Origin: Candidatus Peregrinibacteria bacterium
GTDB lineage: Bacteria > Patescibacteriota > Gracilibacteria > UBA1369 > LOWO2-01-FULL-3
DNA: 64,000 nt
Assembly (NCBI GenBank): GCA_018654255.1
Contig: JABILX010000003.1
Coordinates: 77,030-141,029 of the forward strand
Reading direction: 5' to 3'
Part shown: positions 49,296 through 59,811 of the stretch, piece by piece
Numbering within the stretch: position 1 is the stretch's first letter
How the letters are laid out: each line of letters opens with the position of its first letter
Translations under genes and position numbers: made by a program
The notes under the pieces: model-generated
Seen by the model: the letters and a program-made list of their open reading frames with translations, nothing else
Told to the model about the DNA's origin: nothing
Databases searched by the model: none

Positions 49296-50036
49296 ATGTC
49301 CCACAAAGCCAAAAAACATTTAGGCCAAAACTTCCTTCAGTCTCAAACAATCGTAGAACAAATCGTAGAAACCGCAGAAGTTACAAACAAGGATCGTATC
49401 TTGGAAATCGGCCCGGGACTTGGCATTCTCACGGAAGAACTCGCAAAAAAAGCCGCACACACAACAGCAATCGAAATAGACCAAGACTTAATTCCAGGAC
49501 TAAAAAACAACCCAGCCCTCGCAAGAGTAGAGATCATCAATGAAGACGCCCTCCAATTCACACCACCAAAAACCGGCAAATACAAAATCGTTGCAAACAT
49601 CCCCTACTACATAACTTCTCCACTCATCACCCATTTTCTGACCACAGAAAACCCCCCAGTCTCAACAACTCTCCTTATCCAAAAAGAAGTCGCAGAAAAA
49701 ATTGTCACAGACCCTCCAGAATCAATCCTCGCACTCCAGATCCAATTATATGCAGAACCAACCTTGGCATTCCTTGTCCCAGCAAAACATTTCAATCCAA
49801 AACCAAAAGTCGATTCAGCAGTAATCCACCTGGAAACTCTCCAAAAAAACGCACGCACAAAAAATCCAGAAAAAATCCTCAAACTAGCAAAACAAGCCTT
49901 CTCCCAAAAACGGAAAAAACTTTCAAATACACTCAGAGACTACAAGCCACAACTCACAAAACTAGACCTCCAAGACAAACGCCCCCAACACCTAACAATC
50001 AAAGACTGGGAACAACTAGCTAACAACATCAAATGA
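49296..50036 (+). CDS. rsmA: 16S rRNA dimethyladenosine transferase
   Basis: KKHLGQNFLQSQ, ILEIGPGLGILTEEL, VANIPYYITSPLI, QKEVAEKI. Confidence 0.94.
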   Translation: MSHKAKKHLGQNFLQSQTIVEQIVETAEVTNKDRILEIGPGLGILTEELAKKAAHTTAIEIDQDLIPGLKNNPALARVEIINEDALQFTPPKTGKYKIVANIPYYITSPLITHFLTTENPPVSTTLLIQKEVAEKIVTDPPESILALQIQLYAEPTLAFLVPAKHFNPKPKVDSAVIHLETLQKNARTKNPEKILKLAKQAFSQKRKKLSNTLRDYKPQLTKLDLQDKRPQHLTIKDWEQLANNIK

Positions 50037-50815
50037 ATCCATTAGAAAAATCCAAATCTCACGACAAATCCCCTGACAAAGCCCCAAAAAAACCTCGCAA
50101 ACACATACGAAAAGCAGGTCAGTTAGATCGCAACGAAATGTCTGAACTTTTCAAAATGGCCCAGCTCGGGAATCAACCTGAATGGTTTCCAGAACACCTC
50201 CATATCACAATCGACGACGGCCCATACCCACACCACCTCAAAAAGATATTACAAGTACTCGACAGACACAACGTAAAGGCAACTTTCTTCCTGATAGGCT
50301 CAATGATCGAGAGCCAGTACAGAAAAGATCCAAAAGGAACCCGTAAACTCTTGTTAAAACTTCTCAACAAAGGACACGAAATCGGCTACCACAGCTACAA
50401 CCACTGCCACAACCAAAGAGTAAAAAACTGCGGAGGAAAAACATTCGAAAGTCTCAGCGCAAAAGACATCGAATATGACATAGAAAAATTCAAAGAAACG
50501 CTAGAGAAAGTCCTCGAGATCTGTTACATAGTAAAGATCGGCCGCACACCAGGAGGAAAAGGACGAACCCGTAGAGCCGTAAGTGACGCCTTCAGAAACC
50601 AAAATTTAGAAGTACACAAACATTGGCACGATGAACCTGCCCGAAGAGAAAGGCCAAGAGACCCAAAAAAATACCACGAACTCAAAAAAGACCACATCCT
50701 TCTCTTCCACCAAAAAAAAGAAACAGCAAAAGAACTAAACGATCTCCTCCACAAAATCCGCAGAAACGAGCCCCCTCCTACAACACCTTCGCCAAATCCT
50801 CCTTCATCGCAATAA
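50033..50815 (+). CDS. Polysaccharide deacetylase (NodB-like) family protein
   Basis: HITIDDGPYPHHLKKILQVLDRHNVKATFFLIG, GHEIGYHSYNH. Confidence 0.83.
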   Translation: MNPLEKSKSHDKSPDKAPKKPRKHIRKAGQLDRNEMSELFKMAQLGNQPEWFPEHLHITIDDGPYPHHLKKILQVLDRHNVKATFFLIGSMIESQYRKDPKGTRKLLLKLLNKGHEIGYHSYNHCHNQRVKNCGGKTFESLSAKDIEYDIEKFKETLEKVLEICYIVKIGRTPGGKGRTRRAVSDAFRNQNLEVHKHWHDEPARRERPRDPKKYHELKKDHILLFHQKKETAKELNDLLHKIRRNEPPPTTPSPNPPSSQ

Positions 50816-51743
50816 CAGCTTCACGAGCCGCATCCGCATAAGCTTCCGGACCCCGAGACTCATCCTTTTCATAAGCAAAAGTAATTCCACGCGACGAGTT
50901 CACTATAGCTCCAAGACCATCGTCGTTGAAACAAGGCTTAACATCAGCAGCTCCCCCACCTTGAGCTCCATATCCAGGAACCAAAAAATACACACCAGGC
51001 ATAATTGCACGCAAAGCCTTCGCCTGTTCAGGGAAAGTTGCACCAACAACAGCTCCAACGTTGCTATATCCACTGTCTCCTACACTATCTGCACCCCAAC
51101 TATCAACGTAATACCCCATCACTTCATACAAAGGCAACGCATCCTTCTTCCCACCTTTTACCACATCACCAAGCACAGCCAAATCCTGCAAATCCGCAGA
51201 TGATTTGTTAGAAGTCTTAACTAAAATAAACAACCCTTTCCCATCCTCAGTCGCAACCTTAATAAAAGGAGCAACTCCATCCAAACCAAGATACGCATTT
51301 ACAGTCACACTATCCGCATCAAAAACTCTCATAGACTCCTCCTCAACAGCCGTCTCACCAAGATACGCTTTCGCATACGCCTCGGCAGTCGATCCGATAT
51401 CATTTCTCTTCACATCCGCAATCGTAATCAACCCTTTCTCATGAGCATAATCCAAAGTCTCTTGATACGCACGCATCCCCTCAAATCCAAAAATCTCGTA
51501 AAAAGCAACCTGCGGTTTAACAACAGGAACCAAGTCCGCCACCCCATCGATAATCCCCTTATTAAATTCAATGATCGCCTCAGCAGCCGCCCTCAAGGGA
51601 TTCTTCAAATTCTCCTCCGCCTTAAAAGCCTTCTCCCTAATAAACTCAGGAATCTGTTTAAGCCGAGGATCCAGCCCAACACAAATCGGCGTCCCCTTCT
51701 TTTTAATAGCTTCTATCATTCTATCTGTGAAATGTTTTTGCAT
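50778..51743 (-). CDS. pyrF: Orotidine-5'-phosphate decarboxylase
   Basis: ICVGLDPRLKQIPEF, ITIADVKRNDIGSTAEAYAKAYLG, VPGYGAQGGGAADV. Confidence 0.95.
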   Translation of the reverse strand: MQKHFTDRMIEAIKKKGTPICVGLDPRLKQIPEFIREKAFKAEENLKNPLRAAAEAIIEFNKGIIDGVADLVPVVKPQVAFYEIFGFEGMRAYQETLDYAHEKGLITIADVKRNDIGSTAEAYAKAYLGETAVEEESMRVFDADSVTVNAYLGLDGVAPFIKVATEDGKGLFILVKTSNKSSADLQDLAVLGDVVKGGKKDALPLYEVMGYYVDSWGADSVGDSGYSNVGAVVGATFPEQAKALRAIMPGVYFLVPGYGAQGGGAADVKPCFNDDGLGAIVNSSRGITFAYEKDESRGPEAYADAAREAVIAMKEDLAKVL

Positions 51744-51798
51744 GTGAAAGTTTGTTTAAGTTCTCTCGCCCCCTTTTCGCAAGAGAGTATAGCAAAAC

Positions 51799-52764
51799 TT
51801 AAGACCGACCACTAGATCTATCTCTCCTCCTAACGGGAGGTGGCTCACGCTTAAGCCTGTAACAATCATATCCACACGCTTCCAATCTAGGCTTATAAAT
51901 CTTACAAATCCCTTTGATTTCGCCCGAATCTCTCTCTGGATCAAGTAAACTTCTCCAGTACTCAAAAAAATCTCTAGCATCTCGTCGATCCCAATCACCA
52001 TTCTGCATAAACGTCTCAAAAACAGTTATTCTAGCAAAAGACCCATCAGTATTAGCCAAAAGATCTTTAAAGAAAGACATCGGTAACTTCAATTTTTTTC
52101 TTGCCTGAGCAACCCAAGCAGAAATCTCAGCAGACTTCGTCTCACTCTCAGCAGACCTTACTCCACCTTCAGTATTAGAATCCTTACAAATCATCTCAAA
52201 CCAAGCCAAAACAACATCCTCATTTATCTTCACCCCATCCTCGGCCATCATCCAAAGCACATACTTCCTATGATCAAAATCCTTACAAACCTTGAACCAA
52301 TTCAGAAAGAAATTAGTATCCGGCTTATGCCCTTTTAGCTTCATCCTATCTCTAAAAGCACCAAAAACTTCGAAACACTCTTCTTCACCATGAGTCTCTG
52401 ACACCACACTGACCACAAAATTCAACTTAATCAAAAAACTAAACCGCCTTTGCAAATCCCGCACACTCTTCCCAAGAGAATCCAATTTGTCACACTTAGA
52501 AGTCCATGCAAACTCACTTAATCTAGTAACATCCGTAGAGATACCACTAATCAAATCATTAATATCCCCACACTCAATCTCCAAATCAGGGTCACCACCT
52601 TCTTTCAAAAGAGGATACTTAGCAAAAAACTCACAAACACTCGGAATTCCCTCAGCAACCCAAGTCTTCATTTCCTCCAAAACCTTTTTGGTATCTTCAC
52701 AAAGATCCGAACAAACTTCGTTCTCAACCATCCCCCATCTGATTTTCTCACCTCCATCTAGCAT
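51799..52764 (-). CDS. Unknown protein
   Basis: Intact 321-aa ORF with promoter; no recognised family. Confidence 0.6.
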   Translation of the reverse strand: MLDGGEKIRWGMVENEVCSDLCEDTKKVLEEMKTWVAEGIPSVCEFFAKYPLLKEGGDPDLEIECGDINDLISGISTDVTRLSEFAWTSKCDKLDSLGKSVRDLQRRFSFLIKLNFVVSVVSETHGEEECFEVFGAFRDRMKLKGHKPDTNFFLNWFKVCKDFDHRKYVLWMMAEDGVKINEDVVLAWFEMICKDSNTEGGVRSAESETKSAEISAWVAQARKKLKLPMSFFKDLLANTDGSFARITVFETFMQNGDWDRRDARDFFEYWRSLLDPERDSGEIKGICKIYKPRLEACGYDCYRLKREPPPVRRRDRSSGRS

Positions 52765-52788
52765 ATTGACACAATAAAAATGGAGGTT

Positions 52789-52818
52789 ATTCTAACCTGA
52801 TAAACTCATAATTGTCAA
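52789..52818 (-). promoter_or_regulatory. Sigma70-type promoter for 51799-52764
   Basis: Minus strand TTGACA, 18 nt, TAGAAT. Confidence 0.6.
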
Positions 52819-52825
52819 CAAAGCT

Positions 52826-53494
52826 CTACGCAAACCCATGCTTCTCTCCCCACCCAGCAGTATCTTCTTTGAAATCCATAACAGTTTCGTACATTTCCTC
52901 TGAAATATCGCCTCTTTCACGAGCCAACCCAATCAAGTCAGTAAACCCAGTCAAATTAGTAAGCCGAATCTCAGCTTCAGCGAACCTATCAGCAGACTTC
53001 TGAAGCTCCCAACTCACAATCGCAAAGATATCAGTCACAGTCCCATTCGCCTCACGCACAGCTTCCGCCGCCTTCACGCTCGATCCACCCGTAGAAATCA
53101 AGTCCTCAACTATCAAAACTTTCTGCGCCGATTCAAGATATCCTTCAATTTGCTTCCCAGCACCATGCTCCTTTTTTTCAGGTCTAATATAAATCATCGG
53201 AAGATCCATTTTCTGCGCCAAGAAAGCTGCCCAAGGAATCGCAGCAGTCGCAGTCCCTCCAATCACATCAGGCATATCCATCTCCCCACGAGCAACCTTC
53301 GTCTCAACCAACTCCTTGAAAGTATCAACAACAGACTCCCTCTCTTCAGGAAAAGAAATCATTTTTCTATTATCACAATAAACAGGCGACTTGATTCCAC
53401 TAACCCAAGAAAAAGGCGGATCAACTTTCACCATTACAGCTTTTTTATCCAAAAGGTTTGTCGCGATCTTTCGCGAAATTTCATTTGAGTCCAT
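52826..53494 (-). CDS. pyrE: Orotate phosphoribosyltransferase
   Basis: VLIVEDLISTGGSSVKAAEAVREANG PRPP motif; start MDSNEISRKIA. Confidence 0.93.
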   Translation of the reverse strand: MDSNEISRKIATNLLDKKAVMVKVDPPFSWVSGIKSPVYCDNRKMISFPEERESVVDTFKELVETKVARGEMDMPDVIGGTATAAIPWAAFLAQKMDLPMIYIRPEKKEHGAGKQIEGYLESAQKVLIVEDLISTGGSSVKAAEAVREANGTVTDIFAIVSWELQKSADRFAEAEIRLTNLTGFTDLIGLARERGDISEEMYETVMDFKEDTAGWGEKHGFA

Positions 53495-53530
53495 ATTAGT
53501 TATTTTAAATTTTAGAAAAGCCAAAATAAT

Positions 53531-54355
53531 TTACCACTCAACTTTCTTCCCCATAGAATCCCTATGATACTTCCCAAATTCACTAAACCCCAAAGCCCTT
53601 TCCCCATCAAACACAGTACCTTCCTTGCAAACACAAACTCCGGTTTCATCCACACAACACTGTCCACAAACTCCAAATCCACATTTCATATATCTCTCAA
53701 GTGCCAATTCGCTTTTGATCCCTTTATCACGCGCAATCTCAGCCGCTCTCTTCATCATCATTTCAGGTCCACATGCATAGATTTTCGAAACACCTTCACC
53801 ATCTTTTGAAGCAATAATCTCCTCAAGAATCTCAGTATTATATCCTTCGTGTCCCTTTGAACCATCATCAGTTGCAGCATGATAAGTCACGTTAGAACCA
53901 AGAGCAGAAACCCTTTCCTCGTAAAGCAAAAGATCCTCGCTCCGGGCTCCAACAACAAAATCCACCTTACACCCATCCTCTACAGCAGCTCGCGCCAATC
54001 CATACAAAGGAGCAGCCCCATATCCACCCGCCAACAAAACCAAATGCTTACCCTTTTCCCACTTATAATGAGTCCCAAAAGGTCCTCGAATTCCAATCAA
54101 ATCTCCTTCTTTTAATTTAAATAATTCCTCAGTTGCAGATCCAACCTTTGCAATCGTCAGCCAAAACTCCTTCCCATCGTCATACGCAATCGAAAACGGT
54201 TTCTCATCTACGCCAGGAATCCAAAGCATCAAAAACTGCCCAGGCTTACTCTCCAAGTTATATTCAAACTGGAAAGTCCAGATAGTATCTGTCTCCTTCA
54301 CGATCTTCTTGATCGGAATCGTTTCCGGTATTGTATTGAAATTCTTTACGTCCAT
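53531..54355 (-). CDS. pyrK: Dihydroorotate dehydrogenase electron-transfer subunit (PyrK-like)
   Basis: FAD/NAD domains (LLAGGYGAAPLYGLAR, CGPEMMMK) and 2Fe-2S Cys set CGFGVCGQCCVDETGVCVC. Confidence 0.88.
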   Translation of the reverse strand: MDVKNFNTIPETIPIKKIVKETDTIWTFQFEYNLESKPGQFLMLWIPGVDEKPFSIAYDDGKEFWLTIAKVGSATEELFKLKEGDLIGIRGPFGTHYKWEKGKHLVLLAGGYGAAPLYGLARAAVEDGCKVDFVVGARSEDLLLYEERVSALGSNVTYHAATDDGSKGHEGYNTEILEEIIASKDGEGVSKIYACGPEMMMKRAAEIARDKGIKSELALERYMKCGFGVCGQCCVDETGVCVCKEGTVFDGERALGFSEFGKYHRDSMGKKVEW

Positions 54356-54412
54356 TTTTATTCCTGTTATCTCCCGAACTCGGCTACCCCCTTTACCTAA
54401 GTCCGAACTTAA

Positions 54413-55366
54413 CTATTTAATACTTCCAATCAAATCCCCCACAACCTCAACCCCATTCGCATCACACCAATCACCCATTTCTTTCACAACCTCACCAAAA
54501 CCACCAACCTCTCTATAATAAACCATCGTCCCCATCCCAACCAAAGTCGCTCCAGCCATCATCATCTCGATAGCATCCTCTCCAGTCATCACTCCTCCAG
54601 TTCCAATTATCGGCAACCCCGTCGCTTTATGAATATCATTAACAGCTTTCACCGCAATAGGTTTGATAGCAGGCCCACTCACTCCTCCAACTCGATTCGC
54701 CAAGATCGGCTTACGAGTCTTCAAATCTATAACCATCCCAGGCCCAACAGTATTGATCGCACAGAAACCATCCGCTCCTTCATCAGCACAAGCTTTCGCA
54801 ATTCGTCCAATATTTGGAACATTAGGAGATAACTTCACAATCATCGGAATCTTCGATCCCAACTCATCCAACTTTCGACGAACAACCTTCGTCACATCAG
54901 CCGCCAGAAGTAAATCACAAGCAAAAGGTATTCCAAACTCATCCTCAACATTCGGACAAGATATATTTACTTCAAGAATGTCGGGTCGCGACTTCACAAT
55001 CTCCTCAGTCAAATCCGCAAACTCACTCTGTTTTCCAGCAACAATACTCGCAATCACCGGCGCCGGCCGTACATTCTTCGCACCAGACCCCGCTGGCTCT
55101 CCATACTCAGCAAACAACCCTCGAGCCTTCTCAATCCCCGCATCACTCAACCCAACCGCATTCAAGAAAAAGTGCTCAGTCCCAAACATCGTTGGATTCT
55201 TGTGTCCTTTATGTTCTTCCATCCAAATCGATTTCGTCGTAACCCCTCCAGCTCCCATCTCCACAACTCTCTTCAAAGACGCAGAAGTAACCCCCAAAAC
55301 ACCCGACGCAAGAACAGTTGGGTTCTCAAACTCTACGCCACAGAAATTTACTTTTAGGTTTGCCAT
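54413..55366 (-). CDS. pyrD: Dihydroorotate dehydrogenase, class 1B-like catalytic subunit
   Basis: NPTVLASGVLG, EVNISCPNVEDEFG, GTGGVMTGEDAIEMMMAGA; start MANLKVNFCGVEF preferred. Confidence 0.93.
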   Translation of the reverse strand: MANLKVNFCGVEFENPTVLASGVLGVTSASLKRVVEMGAGGVTTKSIWMEEHKGHKNPTMFGTEHFFLNAVGLSDAGIEKARGLFAEYGEPAGSGAKNVRPAPVIASIVAGKQSEFADLTEEIVKSRPDILEVNISCPNVEDEFGIPFACDLLLAADVTKVVRRKLDELGSKIPMIVKLSPNVPNIGRIAKACADEGADGFCAINTVGPGMVIDLKTRKPILANRVGGVSGPAIKPIAVKAVNDIHKATGLPIIGTGGVMTGEDAIEMMMAGATLVGMGTMVYYREVGGFGEVVKEMGDWCDANGVEVVGDLIGSIK

Positions 55367-55427
55367 CGCCCAAAGTTTATCAGACATACTCTTTATTTTA
55401 AACACAATTTTTGGTAGGATCTCCCCC

Positions 55428-55997
55428 ATGCCAAATCCAGAAATCCAAACCTTGAAAGCAGTAATCAAAGAAGCCTCGATGAGAGAGGATTTTCAACTTG
55501 CGCTTGAAGAAGCCACCAAGCTAAGAATCCTTCAAGAAGAAGACCAAGACTGGCCCGGATTAGTAGAGACAACACAAACAATAGAACAAATCCAAGCAGC
55601 AATAGAAAAAACACTAAGTGACCAAGCAAACACAGAACCCACTCCAGAAACCCAACCAACTCCAAAACCCAAACCCGTCCCAACCGCACACCAATCCCCC
55701 TTCCTATACAGCATCGAAAAAATACTGAAAGTAGCAGACGTCATGATCCAAGAAAACCCTGAAGAAGCACTGAAGTTTTTGAAAGAAGCACAAGCCACAC
55801 ATCCAGAAGCTTACTCGCACCCAAAAGCAAAAAAACTTGCAGACAAAAAAATAGGCCTAAACTTAGCGATAAGAATCGTAAGATACCCAAGCACAATACG
55901 CATATTAAAAAAATCATACTTAGTAAGAGCCTCCATCGTGTTAAAACTCATGGGCAAAGACGAGCTAGCTTCACAGTGTAAAAAAAGAATCCGTTAA
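55428..55997 (+). CDS. Unknown protein, possibly truncated by frame change at A7 run
   Basis: MPNPEIQTLKAVIKEASMREDFQLALEEATKLRILQEED..; the +1 frame stays open to 56124. Confidence 0.55.
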   Translation: MPNPEIQTLKAVIKEASMREDFQLALEEATKLRILQEEDQDWPGLVETTQTIEQIQAAIEKTLSDQANTEPTPETQPTPKPKPVPTAHQSPFLYSIEKILKVADVMIQENPEEALKFLKEAQATHPEAYSHPKAKKLADKKIGLNLAIRIVRYPSTIRILKKSYLVRASIVLKLMGKDELASQCKKRIR

Positions 55998-56193
55998 CGA
56001 AAGAAAACAAACTAAACTCCTTCCACTCCTAACTTCAAAAGCCCTAATCCCAAGTATAAAAGCAGGTAGATTCAAAATAAGACTATTCAAACAAATTAAA
56101 CAAGAATTAGAAGAAGTTTTATAACAACGACGGAAGAACCATAACAACAATACTCGAAATTCTCCGCTCCCTTTAGCCTCCCCAAACCTGCTC

Positions 56194-56221
56194 TTGACTT
56201 TTCCCTCATCCCTGTTATAGT
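56194..56221 (+). promoter_or_regulatory. Sigma70-type promoter for pyrB
   Basis: TTGACT (56194-56199), 16 nt, TATAGT (56216-56221). Confidence 0.7.
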
Positions 56222-56245
56222 ACCGACGACCCTAAAACCACACAA

Positions 56246-57256
56246 ATGACCGATCAATCTTTCACAGAAAAAATATCAAAAGAAAGAAGTGGTCGTAATT
56301 TATCATGTACTGACATCACAAGCTTCGACAATCTAACAAAAAAAGATGTCGAGCTAATATTCGACCTAGCAAAGGTAGCCGAAGAACTTCTAAAAGGAGA
56401 TATGAAAAAAACCTCCCTTCTAAAAGGTAAATCTCAAATAAATTTCTTCATGGAAGAGTCTACTAGAACAAGAACCTCTTTTGAACTAGCAGGAAAAAAT
56501 CTCGGAGCAGACACGATCAACATTTCAGGAAACAATTCTGCTCTAACAAAAGGTGAAACTTTGTTAGACACAGCAATAACGATCGACCAGATGCAACCAG
56601 ACATAGTAGTTATGAGAACCGGATTCTCTGGAGCAGCAGAATTTTTTGCAAAAAACATGAAAGCAACTGTAGTAAACGCGGGAGACGGCTGGAACGAACA
56701 CCCAAGCCAAGCACTCCTGGACATATACACAATGCTCAAACACAAACCAAAACTTAAAGGTAAAAAATTAACAATAGTCGGAGACGTACTTCACTCAAGA
56801 GTATTCGGATCATTAGTAAGAGCGGCCAAAAGGTATGGCCTCGAAATAGTAGTCTCAGCTCCACATACATTGATTCGCCCAAACATGGCTGAAGCCTGGA
56901 ACATCCAACACGAACCAAACATCGAAAAAGCACTAAAAAACACAGACATCGTATACGCACTGCGACTTCAAACAGAAAGAGCTGCGAACGCAGATGTTCC
57001 AACCTTGAGAGAATATTCAAAGACATACGTCATCAACGCAAAGAGAATGCAACTCGCAAAAAAAGACGCCATAGTTATGCACCCAGGCCCAGTAATCCGT
57101 GAGCTAGATGTCCACACAAACATATTAGAAACGGACCTTTCAGTAATCCCTGAACAAGTGTTTTCAGGATACTGCGTACGATTTGCTCTACTTCTACTTC
57201 TAGGCGAAAAACGCAAAGAGAAAAACCCAGAACCAAGACTATATAAACCAATGTAA
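56246..57256 (+). CDS. pyrB: Aspartate carbamoyltransferase catalytic subunit
   Basis: FFMEESTRTRTSFELAGKNLGAD, NAGDGWNEHPSQALLDIYTM, MHPGPVIRELDVHTNI. Confidence 0.95.
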   Translation: MTDQSFTEKISKERSGRNLSCTDITSFDNLTKKDVELIFDLAKVAEELLKGDMKKTSLLKGKSQINFFMEESTRTRTSFELAGKNLGADTINISGNNSALTKGETLLDTAITIDQMQPDIVVMRTGFSGAAEFFAKNMKATVVNAGDGWNEHPSQALLDIYTMLKHKPKLKGKKLTIVGDVLHSRVFGSLVRAAKRYGLEIVVSAPHTLIRPNMAEAWNIQHEPNIEKALKNTDIVYALRLQTERAANADVPTLREYSKTYVINAKRMQLAKKDAIVMHPGPVIRELDVHTNILETDLSVIPEQVFSGYCVRFALLLLLGEKRKEKNPEPRLYKPM

Positions 57257-57268
57257 AAGCACTCAATA

Positions 57269-58576
57269 ATGACAAACACACTACTAATAAAAAACGGACA
57301 CATAGTAGACCCAGCCCAAAAACTGGATCAAAAAGCCGATATCCTGATAGAAAATGGTAAAATTAGCAAAATAGGCAAATCACTACCCCCCCCCTCAAAA
57401 GCAAAAATAATAGATGCAAAAGGTAAAATTGTCTCCCCAGGCTTCATTGACATACACGTGCATCTCCGTGAACCAGGCCGAGAAGACAAAGAAACTCTTC
57501 GAACAGCATCAAAAGCAGCCGCAAAAGGTGGAATCACAACAGTAGTCGGCATGCCGAATACAAATCCAATAGCCGACAACCAAACAGTAATAGAATTTGT
57601 ACTCTCAAAAGCAAAAAGAGAATCTCTAATAAACATACAAGCCTGTGGCTCTATAACAAAAGGCGAAAAAGGACAGGAAATTGCGGAAATATGGGAAATG
57701 AAACAGTCAGGAGCAATAGCTGTAAGCGATGATGGGTTCGACATTCAAAATCTCGACGTATACAGAAAAGCCCTCCAATACTGCAAAACTCACGACATGC
57801 CTATCATTTCTCACACCGAAGATGTAAATCTAGCAAAGGACGGACAAATGCACGAAGGCACAGTCTCAACTCTATTAGGACTCAAAGGGATCCCTGCTTG
57901 TGCAGAAGACGCAGCAACAGCTAGAATCATTACTTTAGTAGAAGATGTAGATCACAGAATGCACTTCACTCACGTATCAAGCAAAGGAGCAATAGACATG
58001 ATAAAACTGGCTCAACACAAACACCTCCCCGTCACAGCCGACACAACCCCTCACCATTTTTCACTAACAGACGAAGCAGTCGCAAACTACGACACAAACG
58101 CAAAAGTAAACCCACCACTAAGAAGCGAAGACCATCGACAAGCCATCCTCAAAGGACTCAAAGATGGAACTCTCTCATGCATAGTAACCGACCACGCCCC
58201 ACATCTTTGGACAGAAAAACAAAGAGAATTTCAATCAGCTCCAGCTGGAATAGTAGGATTCGAAACAATGTTATCACTCATAATCACAAACCTAGTAAAC
58301 ACAAAAGTGCTCACCCTCTCAGAAGCAATTGCAAAAATAACAATCAATCCAGCAAAAACCTTGAGCCTACCAGACATAGGAACTCTAAAACCTGGCTCAC
58401 GAGCAGACATAACTATCTTCGACCCCAAAGCAACCTGGACCGTCGACAAAACAAAATTCGAATCAAAAGGAATGAATACGCCATTCCATGGAATGAAACT
58501 ATACGGAGTAGTAACCGACACCTTTGTAAAAGGTAAACAAGTCCTTCAAAACGGAAAAATATGCTCGACTACATAG
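57269..58576 (+). CDS. pyrC: Dihydroorotase
   Basis: VSPGFIDIHVHLREPGREDKETLRTASKAAAKGGITTVVGMPNT, SDDGFDIQ, IVTDHAPH. Confidence 0.95.
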   Translation: MTNTLLIKNGHIVDPAQKLDQKADILIENGKISKIGKSLPPPSKAKIIDAKGKIVSPGFIDIHVHLREPGREDKETLRTASKAAAKGGITTVVGMPNTNPIADNQTVIEFVLSKAKRESLINIQACGSITKGEKGQEIAEIWEMKQSGAIAVSDDGFDIQNLDVYRKALQYCKTHDMPIISHTEDVNLAKDGQMHEGTVSTLLGLKGIPACAEDAATARIITLVEDVDHRMHFTHVSSKGAIDMIKLAQHKHLPVTADTTPHHFSLTDEAVANYDTNAKVNPPLRSEDHRQAILKGLKDGTLSCIVTDHAPHLWTEKQREFQSAPAGIVGFETMLSLIITNLVNTKVLTLSEAIAKITINPAKTLSLPDIGTLKPGSRADITIFDPKATWTVDKTKFESKGMNTPFHGMKLYGVVTDTFVKGKQVLQNGKICSTT

Positions 58577-59289
58577 CCCTAACCATAGGGGGAATAATAA
58601 TAGGATTCATAGGCGTAACACTAGGAGGATCGATGTTTATTGCGATTCCATTTTTGCAAATACTTTTTCCTGGACTTAACTACGGCCAAACAATTGGCAA
58701 TATAAAAGTTGGATCATTTGCACGCAGCCTAGCAAGCACTCTAAGCACATGGAAAAAAATCCAGTTCAAAGAAATAGCAACATTTATCCCACCATTTATA
58801 ATAGGCTCGATAATAGGATCAGCCAGTATCGCAAAACTTGATCAAAAATATCTAATAGTAGCAGTAATCAGCGCTATAGTTTTATCCGAGCTAAGTCCAT
58901 ATTTAGCAAAATTCATAAACAAAAAAACTCGATTCATAGCCAGCATAATACTAGGAATATACACAGGGTTTATAGGAGCCGGGATCAGCATACTTTTGGT
59001 CGCACTCCTAAGAACAATCTTCCCAAAAAATGAACAAATAATATTTGTAAAAATTCAAGCCCGCTTCATTGAAGCGACAGGCACAATCGCAGCAATCATA
59101 ACCCACATATATTACGGAAACATAGTGTTTCCAATCTGGTTACTTTGGAGTATAGGAACCTTCACAGGTGGATATATTGGCGGCACGGTACTAAAAAATA
59201 CAATAAAAATAAAATCAAAATATCAACGCATATACTTAATAGCAGTATACGTAATCGCGATCACCCCTCTTGTTATAAAACTACTGTAA
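58561..59289 (+). CDS. TSUP / TauE-SafE family membrane protein
   Basis: Polytopic ORF: GGIIIGFIGVTLGGSMFIAIPFLQILFPGLNYGQTIGNIKVGSF and the repeat IYTGFIGAGISILLVALL. Confidence 0.8.
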   Translation: MLDYIALTIGGIIIGFIGVTLGGSMFIAIPFLQILFPGLNYGQTIGNIKVGSFARSLASTLSTWKKIQFKEIATFIPPFIIGSIIGSASIAKLDQKYLIVAVISAIVLSELSPYLAKFINKKTRFIASIILGIYTGFIGAGISILLVALLRTIFPKNEQIIFVKIQARFIEATGTIAAIITHIYYGNIVFPIWLLWSIGTFTGGYIGGTVLKNTIKIKSKYQRIYLIAVYVIAITPLVIKLL

Positions 59290-59373
59290 CCCCACCACGT
59301 CAACCACCCTTAACCTGTAAAAGTCACCACGTGGTGACTTCCCAACCTGTGAAATATCGGAAATAGAAAACCT

Positions 59374-59811
59374 CTAAATCCCCCTAATCCTCTTCACGTC
59401 AGCAATAAATTCCTCGAAGAAATTATCCAAAGCTTTATAAGCCTTTTCTCTCAATTCAGGATAAATAACAGTAAAATCTATCAAACAAGCAACAAAATCT
59501 TTCCCAGGATTTATAACTCTTTCTCGGTCAACAAAATCCCGAAAATGAGACAAAAACTTCTCATCCATATTTTTAATCATAGAAGCAACCAAAGCATTTT
59601 CACTATGACGAATCAACATCTCTTTGTAATACATTTTTTCATCAACAGAAACCCCGCACTGATCAATCACAGAGTCATACATCTCAGAAACAATTTTCAT
59701 ATACGCACCAGTCACAACCACAGTTGTTTTCTGAGCATCACTAAGAGTTTCTAAAACTGACAGAGCTTCTCTTTTAACCTGTTTTTTCTTTGACTTCATT
59801 TGTTTTTTCAT
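59374..59811 (-). CDS. Unknown protein
   Basis: Intact ORF, overlaps the upstream gene 59774-62521 by 38 nt in a different frame. Confidence 0.55.
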   Translation of the reverse strand: MKKQMKSKKKQVKREALSVLETLSDAQKTTVVVTGAYMKIVSEMYDSVIDQCGVSVDEKMYYKEMLIRHSENALVASMIKNMDEKFLSHFRDFVDRERVINPGKDFVACLIDFTVIYPELREKAYKALDNFFEEFIADVKRIRGI

